A stretch of 57,278 nucleotides of DNA from Hymenobacter aranciens (GTDB taxonomy: Bacteria; Bacteroidota; Bacteroidia; Cytophagales; Hymenobacteraceae). A program made the translations under genes and the position numbers. Positions 39,088 through 48,177 of this stretch are shown here, piece by piece. The stretch covers positions 1 to 57,278 of the forward strand of contig NZ_JAUQSY010000024.1 in the NCBI RefSeq assembly GCF_030580865.1. The letters are read 5' to 3'. The notes under the pieces are model-generated. The model made no database searches, was not told the DNA's origin, and saw nothing but the letters and a program-made list of their open reading frames with translations. The number at the start of each line of letters is the position of its first letter. The first letter of the stretch is position 1.

Positions 39088-40848
39088 CTACTTGCGCAGC
39101 ATCAGTTCGCGGATGTACTTCACCGGGGCGCTGCCGTAGCTCAGAAACTGCTCGTGGAACGCCTTCAGGTCGAAGCTCTGGCCGTCGCGCTTTTTGAGCT
39201 CTTCGCGCAGGGCGTAAATCTCGGTGTAGCCAGTGAAGTAGCTGCTGAGCTGCACCTGGCTGAGGGTGGCGCGGCGCCACTTGCCCTCGGCCTCGGCCCG
39301 CTCCTGAAAGCCGTCGCGCATGAGCAGCGCCAGGCCGTCTTGCTCGCTGATATTATCGACGTGCACGGCGTGGTCGAGGATGGTGTTGAGCGTCGTGCGC
39401 AGGTTCCACTTGTTCCACATCAGCCACATTTCGTCGGAGTTCTGGCCGTAGCCGCTTTCCAGCATCATGCGCTCCGAGTACACGGCCCAGCCCTCCACCA
39501 TCGCGCCGTTGCCAAAGACGGATTTCACCAGCGAGGGCGAGCGGTTGGCGTACACCAACTGGGTGTAGTGGCCCGGAATGGCCTCGTGAATGTTGAGAAT
39601 CTGCAGCGTGTAGTCGTTGTACTCGCGCAGGTAGCTCTCGGCCTGGGCGGCCGTTTTCTCCGCTGGAATAGGCTCCACATTGTAGAAGGTATCGGCGGTC
39701 TTGTCGTAGGGGCCGGGGGCCGAGATGCTGGCCCCGGCGCCACCGCCGCGCATGTAGAGCGGCGTTTCGCGCACCACCAGCGGCTTGCTGGGGTCCTGGG
39801 TGAGCAATTTATGGTCGTTGACGAACTGCACCAGCGTCGGAATCTGGCGCTTCACCGCGTCCACGAACCCGTCGCGCGGGGCATGCTTCAACGTAAGCTG
39901 GCTCACCACTTTGGTGATGAGGGCCAGCGTATCGGCCGGGGCCGGCTGGCCAGGGAAATACTTAGGAAACAGCCGGGCGGCGCGCTGGCCCATGTCGCGC
40001 AGCAATTCCTTCTTGTGCTTAAGGGCTTCCTGGTACACCTCATCGGCGGTGAAGTGCGACTGAATATCGAGCCCGAATTTCTGGTCGAACAGCGCCTTGC
40101 CGATGCGGAAGCTGCGGTACTGCCCGGCCGCCGCCACGTCTTTCTGCAGGAAGCTCACGTAGCCCTCGATGGCCTGCCGGGTGGCGGCGATGCGCGTGGT
40201 CAGCGTCGTTTTTTCGGCGGCGCTGAGACCGGATTTCTGCACCGAGTCGGCCAGCGCGGGGCCGAATACGGCCAGGCCGCCCTGGTTCTGAGCAATGGCC
40301 AGGACGGTGTGCTCCCGGGTGGGTTGCTGGATGTTGGCGCGGGCGGCGGCGTAGTAGGCGGCGGCGTTGGTCAGCTTGTCGCTGATGTTGCGCAGGCGGC
40401 GGTCGAGGCGGTAGTGCCGGCCGTTGAGCAGGTCGCCCACGCTGGCGCCGAGGTTGTAGCTGGCGGGATTCCACTGCCAGTCCTTCAGCGTATCGGCGTA
40501 CCAGCGGAAGGCCCGGAGCTGGTTGGCCAGCAGGCGGTAATCGGTCTGGTTGTTGACCGAGAGGCTGTCGAAGGCAAAGCCGCGCAGGCGCTGCTGGCTG
40601 CTGGTGTAAAACTGCGCATCGCGCTGGCGCTGGCCGGCATCGGGGATAAGCAGCAGCGAGTCGTATTTGTGGTAGCCCTGCTGGGCGGCCCAGTCGGGCG
40701 CGTGCTGCCACAGCTCTTCGATAAACTGGTTTTTGTAGGCATCGAAGCGGGTGTCGGCCGAGTTACCGGCCTTGGCAGCGGTTTTGTCGGACGACTGGCA
40801 GCCGGCGGCCAGCGCCGCCCCGAGCAATAAGAGGTAAGTGTGTTTCAT
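39088..40848 (-). CDS. DUF885-family lipoprotein, putative peptidase
   Basis: 586 residues from ATG 40848. A lipoprotein signal (LLLLGAALAAGCQSSDK, lipobox AAGC) is followed by a long helical domain. The hallmark HEAIPGH occurs in ILNIHEAIPGHYTQLVYANR and MLESGYGQNSDEMWLMWNKW further on. This motif is read as a zinc-binding HExxxxH-type site, and the family is thought to be membrane-attached peptidases. The frame continues upstream to 41016, but through the repeat at 40924-41062 and without a signal peptide, so ATG 40848 is the start. Transcribed alone. Confidence 0.88.
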   Translation of the reverse strand: MKHTYLLLLGAALAAGCQSSDKTAAKAGNSADTRFDAYKNQFIEELWQHAPDWAAQQGYHKYDSLLLIPDAGQRQRDAQFYTSSQQRLRGFAFDSLSVNNQTDYRLLANQLRAFRWYADTLKDWQWNPASYNLGASVGDLLNGRHYRLDRRLRNISDKLTNAAAYYAAARANIQQPTREHTVLAIAQNQGGLAVFGPALADSVQKSGLSAAEKTTLTTRIAATRQAIEGYVSFLQKDVAAAGQYRSFRIGKALFDQKFGLDIQSHFTADEVYQEALKHKKELLRDMGQRAARLFPKYFPGQPAPADTLALITKVVSQLTLKHAPRDGFVDAVKRQIPTLVQFVNDHKLLTQDPSKPLVVRETPLYMRGGGAGASISAPGPYDKTADTFYNVEPIPAEKTAAQAESYLREYNDYTLQILNIHEAIPGHYTQLVYANRSPSLVKSVFGNGAMVEGWAVYSERMMLESGYGQNSDEMWLMWNKWNLRTTLNTILDHAVHVDNISEQDGLALLMRDGFQERAEAEGKWRRATLSQVQLSSYFTGYTEIYALREELKKRDGQSFDLKAFHEQFLSYGSAPVKYIRELMLRK

Positions 40849-40923
40849 GAAAGCGGGAAAGGGTACGCGGGTGAATACCGCTCTACAAAGGAACGGCACG
40901 CCCCGCAATACGTAGGCTGGGCC

Positions 40924-41062
40924 AACCTCACCCCCCGGCCCCCGAAGAATGCTTGATGCGCATTCCCTGCGGAGAGGGGGAGCCTGACGATTTTCTAATA
41001 GGGCAAACCCGCGCAAGACCGGTGCCCCCTCTCCTGCGGAGAGGGGGTCAGGGGGTGAGGTT
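40924..41062. repeat. G-run inverted repeat between the DUF885 and aspA genes
   Basis: AACCTCACCCC on the left pairs with GGGGTGAGGTT ending at 41062; GGAGAGGGGG / CCCCCTCTCC pair inside. It is a nested hairpin structure made of runs of C and G. The remainder of 40849-41201 is the shared divergent promoter region; a weak TACTTTTC box lies at 41152-41159 before aspA. Confidence 0.85.
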
Positions 41063-41201
41063 GACGCCAGCGCAATCCATTACCGCCCCCAGCCTCAACG
41101 CTTACGGCCCAAAGCCCGCCGCAACTCCGGCCCCAACCCAGCGCCAGGCCGTACTTTTCGGCTCTTTTTCACGCCCACCCTCCCACCCAACTCCCTTTTC
41201 C

Positions 41202-42602
41202 ATGCCCCGCATCGAACACGATTTTCTCGGCGAACGCGAACTGCCCGACTCCGCCTACTACGGCATCCAGACGCTCCGCGCCCTCGAAAACTTTGCCATC
41301 ACCGGCATTCCCATCAATACCGAGCCGCTCTTCGTGCAGGCGCTGGCCTACGTGAAAAAGGGCGCCGCCCTGGCCAACCGCGACCTCGGCGTGGTGCCCG
41401 CCCACATCGCCGAGGCCATTGCCCGGGCCTGCGACCGCGTGGCCGCCGGCGAGTTTGACGACCAGTTTCTCACCGACATGATTCAGGGCGGCGCGGGCAC
41501 CTCGGTGAACATGAACGCCAACGAAGTCATCGCCAACGTGGCCCTCGAACTGATGGGCCACGCCAAGGGCGACTACCAGTACTGCCACCCCAACAACCAC
41601 GTCAACTTCTCGCAGAGCACCAACGACGCCTACCCCACGGCGTTCCGCATTGCGCTAAATAACAAACTGGCCGGCTACCGCGATACCCTCTCCGAGCTGG
41701 CCGAAGCCTTCGGCGTGAAGGGCGTCGAGTTCCGTAACATCCTCAAGATGGGCCGCACCCAGCTGCAGGATGCCGTGCCCATGAGCATGGGCGACGAGTT
41801 CAACGCCTTCGCCACCAACCTGCGCGAGGAGCTGCTGCGCATCGACGACTCGCGCCGCCTCATCGCCGAAATCAACATGGGTGCCACCGCCATCGGCTCG
41901 CGCATCAACGCTCCGGAGGGCTACCCTGAGCTGGTCACGCAGTACCTGCGCGACATCACCGGGCTGGACCTGAGCCTCTCCGGCGACCTTTTCGAAGCTA
42001 CCTACGACACCGGCGCCTACGTGCAGCTCTCGGGTGTGCTCAAGCGCACGGCCGTGAAGCTCTCCAAAATCTGCAACGATTTGCGCCTGCTGTCGAGCGG
42101 CCCGCGCACGGGCTTCAACGAAATCAACCTGCCCGCCCTGCAGCCCGGCTCCAGCATCATGCCGGGCAAGGTCAACCCCGTCATCCCCGAAGTGGTGAAT
42201 CAGACGGCCTTCTACGTCATCGGCGCCGACCTTACCGTGACCATGGCCGCCGAGGCCGGCCAGCTGCAGCTCAACGTGATGGAGCCCGTTATCAGCTTTG
42301 CGCTGTTTACTTCGATTTCATATATGACCAACGCCTGCCGCACCCTGCGCGAGAAGTGCGTGGTGGGCATCACGGCCAACAAGGAGCACGCCGAAAACCT
42401 GGTGCGCAATAGCATCGGCATCGTCACCCAGCTCAACCCGGTTATTGGCTACGAGGCTTCGGCCGGCATCGCCAAGGAGGCGCTCAAGACCGGCAAATCG
42501 GTGCACGACATTGCCGTGGTGGAGCGCGGGCTATTGACGCAGGAGAAATGGGATGAGATTTTCACGTTCGAAAATCTGATTCGGCCGGTGTTTATGAAGT
42601 AG
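41202..42602 (+). CDS. aspA: Aspartate ammonia-lyase
   Basis: 466 residues from ATG 41202. It splits L-aspartate into fumarate and ammonia. Features of the aspartase/fumarase superfamily: GAGTSVNMNANEVIANVALE, HPNNHVNFSQSTNDAYPTAF, GRTQLQDAVPMSMGDEF, and the signature GSSIMPGKVNP with catalytic S318 and K323. 466 residues is normal. The SNM.NEVIAN pattern fits AspA better than FumC, but a class II fumarase cannot be wholly excluded. The long upstream open frame crosses the repeat element and is not used. Confidence 0.93.
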   Translation: MPRIEHDFLGERELPDSAYYGIQTLRALENFAITGIPINTEPLFVQALAYVKKGAALANRDLGVVPAHIAEAIARACDRVAAGEFDDQFLTDMIQGGAGTSVNMNANEVIANVALELMGHAKGDYQYCHPNNHVNFSQSTNDAYPTAFRIALNNKLAGYRDTLSELAEAFGVKGVEFRNILKMGRTQLQDAVPMSMGDEFNAFATNLREELLRIDDSRRLIAEINMGATAIGSRINAPEGYPELVTQYLRDITGLDLSLSGDLFEATYDTGAYVQLSGVLKRTAVKLSKICNDLRLLSSGPRTGFNEINLPALQPGSSIMPGKVNPVIPEVVNQTAFYVIGADLTVTMAAEAGQLQLNVMEPVISFALFTSISYMTNACRTLREKCVVGITANKEHAENLVRNSIGIVTQLNPVIGYEASAGIAKEALKTGKSVHDIAVVERGLLTQEKWDEIFTFENLIRPVFMK

Positions 42603-42613
42603 TACCGGAACAG

Positions 42614-42751
42614 CAAAAAAAAACGTCATCCTGAGCGCCGAAGGCGCGAAAGGAACTCGTCCGGGTCTCAGTGCGGCAGTAATTAATTACTACCACAACG
42701 AAGCGGGCGAGGTCCTTTCGCGCCTTCGGCGCTCAGGATGACGTTTTTTTT
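42614..42751. repeat. 138-bp inverted repeat acting as bidirectional terminator
   Basis: The left arm (42614-42653) runs A9-CGTCATCCTGAGCGCC-GAAGG and the right arm (42713-42751) is its reverse complement ending in T8. It lies between the convergent aspA and amylase genes, 11 and 5 bases from their stops, so the poly-A/poly-T ends make a terminator on both strands. Confidence 0.95.
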
Positions 42752-42756
42752 CGTCT

Positions 42757-45327
42757 TTACAGCCCTACCACCAGCCGCTGCACCGCCACTTTCTTACCCG
42801 ACTGCACTTTCACAAAGTACACTCCGGCCGCCCAGCCGCTGGTTTCGAGCGCGTATTCAGCCCCCGCGAAGCGCGTGGCAAACACCTCCCTCCCCGTGAG
42901 GTCGAACACCTGCACTTGGCTGCGCGCCGCCGGTGCGGCCGCCAGCGCCAGCCGCACCGGGCCGGTGGTGGGGTTCGGGTAGAGCACCAGGGCGAAGGCG
43001 GGCGCTGCCGGCGTCACGCTGGTGGGCGTGGCCGCGCCAATCTGAAATACCCAGGTCTGGTTGGCCGCCAGGCTACCCAGCGTGGGCGTGAAGCTGCTGA
43101 AACCACCCTGCGCACTCACCGTCACCGTGCCGGCCGCCTGGCCGCTCACCAGCTCCGTCACCGGGTAGGTGCCGGCGGGCAGGGTCGACACCGCTACCGA
43201 CAGCGCCGGCGACGTCACCGCGCTGCCGCTGACGTTGGCCGCTACTAATACCATCTCGGCATCGAACACCCGGGCGTAGCTGATGACCGGCGCGGCCGAG
43301 GCCGTGGCGGGCAGGTAGTAGCCCTTGCGCAGGGCCGGGCTGGCGTTGCGCAGGCCGATGAACTTCTTGTAGTGATTGAGCAGCGAGTTGGGGTCGGCGG
43401 CCATCGTGGCCACGTTGAACTGCGCGTAGTTGGCATTGAGGGCGCGCCAGGGCGTGCCGGTGCTGAAGCCCGCGCGGGCGCCAGCCGTCCACTGCATGGG
43501 CAGGCGCTTGTTTTCATCGGCGCCGGTGCCGCTCATGCCCACTTCTTCCCCATAATAAAGGAAGGGCACGCCGGGCATGGTGAGGTAGAGCGCGGCAGCC
43601 TGCTTCATGCGCGGCTGGTTGCTGGCCAGACCATCAAAGACGCGGTTCTGGTCGTGGTTGGTGAGGAAGGTGGCGTATTGCAGGCGCGGGTAGAGGTTGT
43701 TCACCAGGTTGAGCTGGGTACGCAGGGCCGTGGGGCTGCCCTGGGTCACGGCGTTGATGATGCTCTCGCCCAGGTCGAACTCGAAGCAGATGTCGAGGCG
43801 GTTGTTCTGCACGTAGGGGATGACGGCGCGGGTGTTGGTCCAGGCCTCACCTACTGACAGAGCCTGCGGGTTCACGGCTTTCAGCGAGTCGTGCATTTCC
43901 TGCAGCACGGCCAGCGTTTCGGGGGTGTCGGAGTGGGTCGTGCCGGTTTCCACGAAGTAGCGCACGGCGTCGAGGCGGTAGCCATCCACGCCCTTCTTGA
44001 GCCAGAAGCGGCTGGCATCCCACATAGCAGCCTTCAGGGCCGGGTTGCGCCAGTTGAGGTCCGGCATGCCGTCCCAGAAGGCCCCGTAGTAATACTGCCC
44101 GTTGCGGAAGTGCCAGCCGCTGCCTCCGAACGGCCCGAAGCCCAAATCCGTCGGCGACCACACGTACCAGTTGCGGTAGGTATTGCTGGGGCTGCTGGCC
44201 GACTGCGTAAACCACGGGTGCTGGCTCGACGAATGGTTCAGCACCAGGTCAATTATCACTTTAATCCCGCGCTGGTGCGCCGCCGCCAGGAAGGTTTCAA
44301 ACTCGGCCATCGTGCCATAATCCGGCTCGGTGGCTTTGTAATTCGTCACATCATAGCCGTGGTAGCTCGGCGACTCCATCATCGGCATCAGCCAGATGCC
44401 CGTAATGCCCAGGTCGGTGGTCGTGGCCGGGTTGCCGTCGTTGAGGTAATCGAGCTTCTGGGTCATGCCCGCAAAGTCACCCTTGCCGTCGCCGTTGCTG
44501 TCGTAAAAGCTGCGCACGAAGATTTCGTAAAACACCGCGTCGTTCCACCAGTAGGTCGGGTAGTTCGTCGCCGGGGCCCCGTTGCAGGCCGCGCAGCTGC
44601 CGAAGCACAGCGCGGGCGTGGTATTCACGGCCGCCGTGGCATCTACCACGCGGGTGAGGGTGCCGCTGGCATCGGCGGTGCCGCAGGCGGCGGGTACGGT
44701 TTCGGCGCCGGCCAGGGTGCTGCCGTTCACGAAGCGGTACTGGAAGCGGGCGGGCGCGGGCAGCGCGATGCGCGCCTCGAAGATGCCGTCGCCGTCGGCA
44801 TCGCGCAGGGGCAGGGCGGTGGCATCGCCGGCCGCGCCATAGCCGGCCAGCGGCTGGAAGTTGCCCACCACGTGCACCCCGGCCGACGACACGGCCTGCC
44901 CCGTCATATCCACCCGAAAGGTGAGCATCGGCAGGCAGCCCGCAAACGGCGTGGCCGGCAGCCGCACGGCCGCGCCGCCCACCACTACCTGGCGGTTCAC
45001 GTTGCCGCTGGCATCGGCGAGGCCGCAGGTGGCGGGCACCAGCTCGGCGGCGGGCCAGGCGTTGCCGTTCACGAACTTATAGAGGTACTCGCCGGCCGGC
45101 ACGGTCAGGGTTACTTCCCAAATCTGGTCGCCGTCGGCGTCGGTGAGGGCGGTGGTGGCGGGGTTCCAGTTGGCCGGGAAGCCGGCCGAGGCCTGGAAGT
45201 CGCCGGCCACGTGCACGCCGCCGGCGGGCACCGTCTGGCCGGTCATGTCCACGCGGAAGGTGACCTGGGCGGCCCGGGAATAATAGCTGCCCAACAATAG
45301 GGCCACCAGGAGTACGTAATGTCTCAT
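42757..45327 (-). CDS. Secreted GH13 alpha-amylase with two starch-binding-like domains and T9SS tail
   Basis: 856 residues. Signal peptide (MRHYVLLVALLLGSYYSRAAQ), then two copies of a beta-sandwich domain (~22-120 and ~135-240; each with VTFRVDMTGQ...GGVHVAGDF and a DADGD calcium-like loop), resembling CBM48/CBM20-type domains. The GH13 catalytic domain covers ~258-700: IDLVLNHSS (region I), GYRLDAVRY with nucleophile D453, SVGEAWTN with acid/base E494, FLTNHDQNR with H558-D559. After a C-terminal beta domain, the last ~75 residues are a T9SS type A sorting domain (FALVLYPNPTTGPVRLALA). It hydrolyses alpha-1,4-glucans outside the cell; substrate detail inferred. Confidence 0.93.
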   Translation of the reverse strand: MRHYVLLVALLLGSYYSRAAQVTFRVDMTGQTVPAGGVHVAGDFQASAGFPANWNPATTALTDADGDQIWEVTLTVPAGEYLYKFVNGNAWPAAELVPATCGLADASGNVNRQVVVGGAAVRLPATPFAGCLPMLTFRVDMTGQAVSSAGVHVVGNFQPLAGYGAAGDATALPLRDADGDGIFEARIALPAPARFQYRFVNGSTLAGAETVPAACGTADASGTLTRVVDATAAVNTTPALCFGSCAACNGAPATNYPTYWWNDAVFYEIFVRSFYDSNGDGKGDFAGMTQKLDYLNDGNPATTTDLGITGIWLMPMMESPSYHGYDVTNYKATEPDYGTMAEFETFLAAAHQRGIKVIIDLVLNHSSSQHPWFTQSASSPSNTYRNWYVWSPTDLGFGPFGGSGWHFRNGQYYYGAFWDGMPDLNWRNPALKAAMWDASRFWLKKGVDGYRLDAVRYFVETGTTHSDTPETLAVLQEMHDSLKAVNPQALSVGEAWTNTRAVIPYVQNNRLDICFEFDLGESIINAVTQGSPTALRTQLNLVNNLYPRLQYATFLTNHDQNRVFDGLASNQPRMKQAAALYLTMPGVPFLYYGEEVGMSGTGADENKRLPMQWTAGARAGFSTGTPWRALNANYAQFNVATMAADPNSLLNHYKKFIGLRNASPALRKGYYLPATASAAPVISYARVFDAEMVLVAANVSGSAVTSPALSVAVSTLPAGTYPVTELVSGQAAGTVTVSAQGGFSSFTPTLGSLAANQTWVFQIGAATPTSVTPAAPAFALVLYPNPTTGPVRLALAAAPAARSQVQVFDLTGREVFATRFAGAEYALETSGWAAGVYFVKVQSGKKVAVQRLVVGL

Positions 45328-45442
45328 TCGCTTGAATTAAATAAAGTCAACAGACCTAAAGGTACTGCGGACACAAGGTAGCCGCCGGCCCAAACGTTCG
45401 GAAAAGCCTACTTTGCGGCCGATTTAACACCCTTTTAACTCT

Positions 45443-46324
45443 ATGCCCCTCCTTCGTCCTCTCCTGCTGGCCCTGCTGCTGCTGGCTGCCCCTGCCACTT
45501 TCGCCGCCAGCGTCGATACCCTGGCCGTGCCCAGCGCGGCCATGAACAAGACGTACCGCGCAGCCGTGGTGCTGCCCACCTCCTACCCCAAAAACAAGAA
45601 GGCCCGCTACCCCGTGCTCTACCTGCTGCACGGCGCCTGGGGCCACTTCGATAACTGGCTGAAGCAAACGCCCGACAAGCAGACCGTCCACCGCCTCGCC
45701 GACCAGTACAACCTCATCATCGTGTGCCCCGAGGGCGAAACCTTCGGCTTTTACCTCGACAGCCCCGTGAACCCCGGCAGCCAGTTCGAGACGCACATTC
45801 TCAAGGAAGTATTGCCGTTAGTCGATAAAACCTACCGCACCGTAGCCGACAAGAAGGGCCGCGTCATCGCCGGCCTGTCCATGGGCGGACACGGCGCGCT
45901 CTACCTCTCGGCCCGCCACCCCGAACTCTTCGCCGCCGCCGGCAGCATGAGCGGCGCCCTCGACCTGCGCAGCCTCACCCGCAACGTCTCTGCCGCCGAA
46001 AAAGCCAACCGCGAAAAGCTCTGGGCCCCGGTGCTGGGCGCCGAAACCGAACACCCCGAACGCTTCACGGCCAATTCGGTGATGAGTATGCTGGAAAAAA
46101 TCGGCCAGAACCAGCTGCCAATTATCATCGACTGCGGCGTTGATGACTTCCTCATCGACATCAACCGCGAAGTGCACCGCCGCCTCGTGTACCAGCACAT
46201 CCCGCACGACTACACCGAGCGCCCCGGCGCCCACACCTGGGACTACTGGCAGAACGCCCTGCCCTACCAGGTGCTGTTCCTCAACGGCGTTTTGAAGGCC
46301 AATGGGGTCACGGTAGAACGATAA
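45443..46324 (+). CDS. Exported esterase (alpha/beta hydrolase, esterase D-like)
   Basis: 293 residues. Signal peptide (LLLALLLLAAPATFAAS). The oxyanion segment YPVLYLLHGAWGHFDNW is followed by the nucleophile S147 in AGLSMGGHGALYLSARHP. A catalytic aspartate is near IIDCGVDDFLID (~230) and the histidine in PGAHTWDYW. The family includes tributyrin esterase/S-formylglutathione hydrolase-like and feruloyl-esterase-type enzymes; the substrate is unknown. A TACTTTGC-like box lies ~45 bases upstream. Confidence 0.88.
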   Translation: MPLLRPLLLALLLLAAPATFAASVDTLAVPSAAMNKTYRAAVVLPTSYPKNKKARYPVLYLLHGAWGHFDNWLKQTPDKQTVHRLADQYNLIIVCPEGETFGFYLDSPVNPGSQFETHILKEVLPLVDKTYRTVADKKGRVIAGLSMGGHGALYLSARHPELFAAAGSMSGALDLRSLTRNVSAAEKANREKLWAPVLGAETEHPERFTANSVMSMLEKIGQNQLPIIIDCGVDDFLIDINREVHRRLVYQHIPHDYTERPGAHTWDYWQNALPYQVLFLNGVLKANGVTVER

Positions 46325-46355
46325 ACTCCCCTCCTTGGAAAGGAGGGGAGTTTTT
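46323..46355. terminator. Core hairpin of the modular repeat family (solo copy)
   Basis: AAACTCCCCTCCTT / AAGGAGGGGAGTTT around GGA, then five T. It works as the esterase terminator. The same CTCCCCTCC core is the first module of the larger elements at 47935, 48095, 48811, 48931 and 50337. Confidence 0.92.
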
Positions 46356-46366
46356 CGCCCTCCCCG

Positions 46367-47200
46367 ATGGTTTTCCGCCTCGTCCCACCCGCGCCCGCCC
46401 TCCGGCCCTTCGTGCAGCACTACCTGCTGGTGCACGTGCGCCATGCCGACCAGGCCGTGAAACCCATGCCCCCGGCCCCGCAACAGTGCCTGTACTTCTA
46501 CCCGCGCGGGCAGATGCGTACCTTTCACTACGGCCAAGGCCAGGATATTGCCATGCCGGCCAGCATCGTGGTGGGGCCGCAGGTGTCGCGGGTCGATTTG
46601 CACTTTGCCCCCGACCACCTCATGGTCTGCGCCGCTTTCTGGCCTGGCGGGCTGCACCGGCTGCTGGGCGTGCCCGTGCGGGAGCTATTTGATTTCTCGG
46701 TCGAAAGCCGGGCCCTGCTCGGCCCCGGCATCGGCGAAGTAGAGGCCCGCCTGGCCGAAACCACCGACTACGCCGCCATGCTCGCCATTGTGGAAAGCTA
46801 CCTGCTGCGCGCCCTGCGCCGCCTGCCCGGCCGCCCCGAGCGGCCGCTCGACCGCCTGCTGCCCACCCTGCTGCCCTCGGGCCGCACCACCGCCCCCCTG
46901 GAGCACCTCGCCGCCGATGCCTGCCTGAGCCCCCGCCAGTTCGAGCGCAACTTCGTGGAGCAGGTGGGCCTGGCGCCCAAGCTCTACGCCCGCATCGTGC
47001 GCTTCGACCAGGCCTTCCGCCTCAAGGAGCAGCAGCCCGACCTCGACTGGCTGGCCGTGGCCATCCACTGCGGCTACTTCGACTACCGCCACCTAGTGCG
47101 CGACTTCAAGGAATTTGCCGGCGTGACGCCCCCGCAGCTGCTGGCCGCCGAGGTAGCCCACACCCAATTAGCCGGCGGCCGCCTCCAGCTGGGCCGCTAG
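46367..47200 (+). CDS. AraC-family transcriptional regulator
   Basis: 277 residues. Residues 1-~150 are an N-terminal cupin-like domain of the kind called DUF6597 (FRLVPPAPALRPFVQHYLLV). The C-terminal ~100 residues hold two helix-turn-helices: LEHLAADACLSPRQFERNF and LAVAIHCGYFDYRHLVRDFKE, ending in AGVTPPQ. It should bind DNA as a dimer or monomer in response to an unknown small molecule. Its targets may be adjacent, but nothing proves it. It starts 12 bases after the terminator. Confidence 0.9.
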   Translation: MVFRLVPPAPALRPFVQHYLLVHVRHADQAVKPMPPAPQQCLYFYPRGQMRTFHYGQGQDIAMPASIVVGPQVSRVDLHFAPDHLMVCAAFWPGGLHRLLGVPVRELFDFSVESRALLGPGIGEVEARLAETTDYAAMLAIVESYLLRALRRLPGRPERPLDRLLPTLLPSGRTTAPLEHLAADACLSPRQFERNFVEQVGLAPKLYARIVRFDQAFRLKEQQPDLDWLAVAIHCGYFDYRHLVRDFKEFAGVTPPQLLAAEVAHTQLAGGRLQLGR

Positions 47201-47208
47201 GCTGTACC

Positions 47209-47300
47209 GCGAAACTCCGTTTCCGCGACGAGCGCAGCGAGTTCCAGGCGTCTGCTAACGCTTGCTACTCGCTGCGCTCGTCGCGGAAACGGAGTTTCGC
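47209..47300. repeat. Inverted repeat with perfect 33-bp arms
   Basis: Left arm 47209-47241 (GCGAAACTCCGTTTCCGCGA and on) and right arm 47268-47300 are exact reverse complements with a 26-base centre. It begins 9 bases after the AraC gene stop. Confidence 0.97.
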
Positions 47301-47389
47301 GCTACTCCCGAAATGTCGTTTTTTTACTACCCCCCGCCCCCCGCGCACCCCCACCTTTGCCGGCGTAACAACCATCCAAAGTTCACGCC

Positions 47390-47920
47390 ATGAAAACCCT
47401 CCTCCTCAGCCTCGCCCTGCTGCTGGTCACCGGCCGCACCTTCGCCCAGGCCCCACCCGCCACCACCACCGCCGCCGACGAAACCGCCATTCGCCAGCTG
47501 GTGCAGCGCATGGCTGCCAACTGGACCAACCACCACTTCGCCGACATGGAAACCTACACCACCCCCGACGTCAGCTGGGTCAACATCGTGGGCATGTGGT
47601 GGCGCGGCCGCCCCGCCGTGCAGCAGGCCCACCAACAGATTTTCGACACGATGTTCAAAGGCGTCCCCTTCACCCTCAACGACGTCAACGTCCGCTTCGT
47701 CACCCCCGACGTAGCCGTCGTCAACGCCCACGAGCACGTCGGCGCCTTCTACCCGCCCGACGGCATCAACCGCGGCGCCAACAAAGCCGGCGACACCGAC
47801 GAGCTCATGACCCTGGTGATGGTGAAACAGCAGGGCCGCTGGCTGCTCACCGCCGGCCAGAACACCGTCATCGACGCCCGCGCCGCCGCCAGCAACCCGA
47901 TGCAAAAGCCGGCGAAGTAA
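47390..47920 (+). CDS. Exported NTF2-like (SgcJ/EcaC, DUF4440-type) protein
   Basis: 176 residues. Signal peptide (LLLSLALLLVTGRTFAQ) followed by an NTF2-like fold: ETAIRQLVQRMAANWTNHHF, TPDVSWVNIVGMWWRGR, VRFVTPDVAVVNAHEHVG and LMTLVMVKQQGRWLLTAGQNT. Members are small exported proteins of mostly unknown role, some acting as oxidoreductase or isomerase partners. A near-consensus CACCTTTG box lies at 47352-47359. Confidence 0.85.
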   Translation: MKTLLLSLALLLVTGRTFAQAPPATTTAADETAIRQLVQRMAANWTNHHFADMETYTTPDVSWVNIVGMWWRGRPAVQQAHQQIFDTMFKGVPFTLNDVNVRFVTPDVAVVNAHEHVGAFYPPDGINRGANKAGDTDELMTLVMVKQQGRWLLTAGQNTVIDARAAASNPMQKPAK

Positions 47921-47934
47921 GCGGCTAAGAACAA

Positions 47935-48168
47935 AACTCCCCTCCTTTCCAAGGAGGGGATGTTTTGCCGCAGGCAAAACGGGGGTGGTTCGCCCGCTCG
48001 CGCCGTCAGGAGCATATCCACGTATGTACCCCCAACCGGCACGAAAGCCCTGCCGAAGGAGCATATCCGCGTATGCCCCCCACCCGGCGCGAACGGCGCG
48101 ACCGGGCGAACCACCCCCGTTTTGCCTGCGGCAAAACATCCCCTCCTTGGAAAGGAGGGGAGTTTTTT
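47935..48168. repeat. Pair of modular hairpin elements facing each other (copies B and C)
   Basis: Copy B (47935-48005, plus) runs AAGGAGGGGAT core hairpin, then stem GTTTTGCCGCAGGCAAAAC, then GGGGGTGGTT and a CGCC tail. Copy C (48095-48168) is the same element in reverse, with the identical inner stem. Between them are two direct repeats of ~49 bases starting AGGAGCATATCC at ~48008 and ~48057. The whole forms a ~234-bp inverted repeat. Confidence 0.93.
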
Positions 48169-48177
48169 CGTTCTATC

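Noticed and set aside
39001..40830. 609-codon plus-strand open frame over the DUF885 gene
   Set aside because: It is antisense to a lipoprotein with a clear signal peptide and HEAIPGH motif, and it runs through the inverted repeat.
43891..45300. 469-codon plus-strand open frame over the amylase gene
   Set aside because: Antisense shadow; the minus-strand gene has all GH13 motifs.
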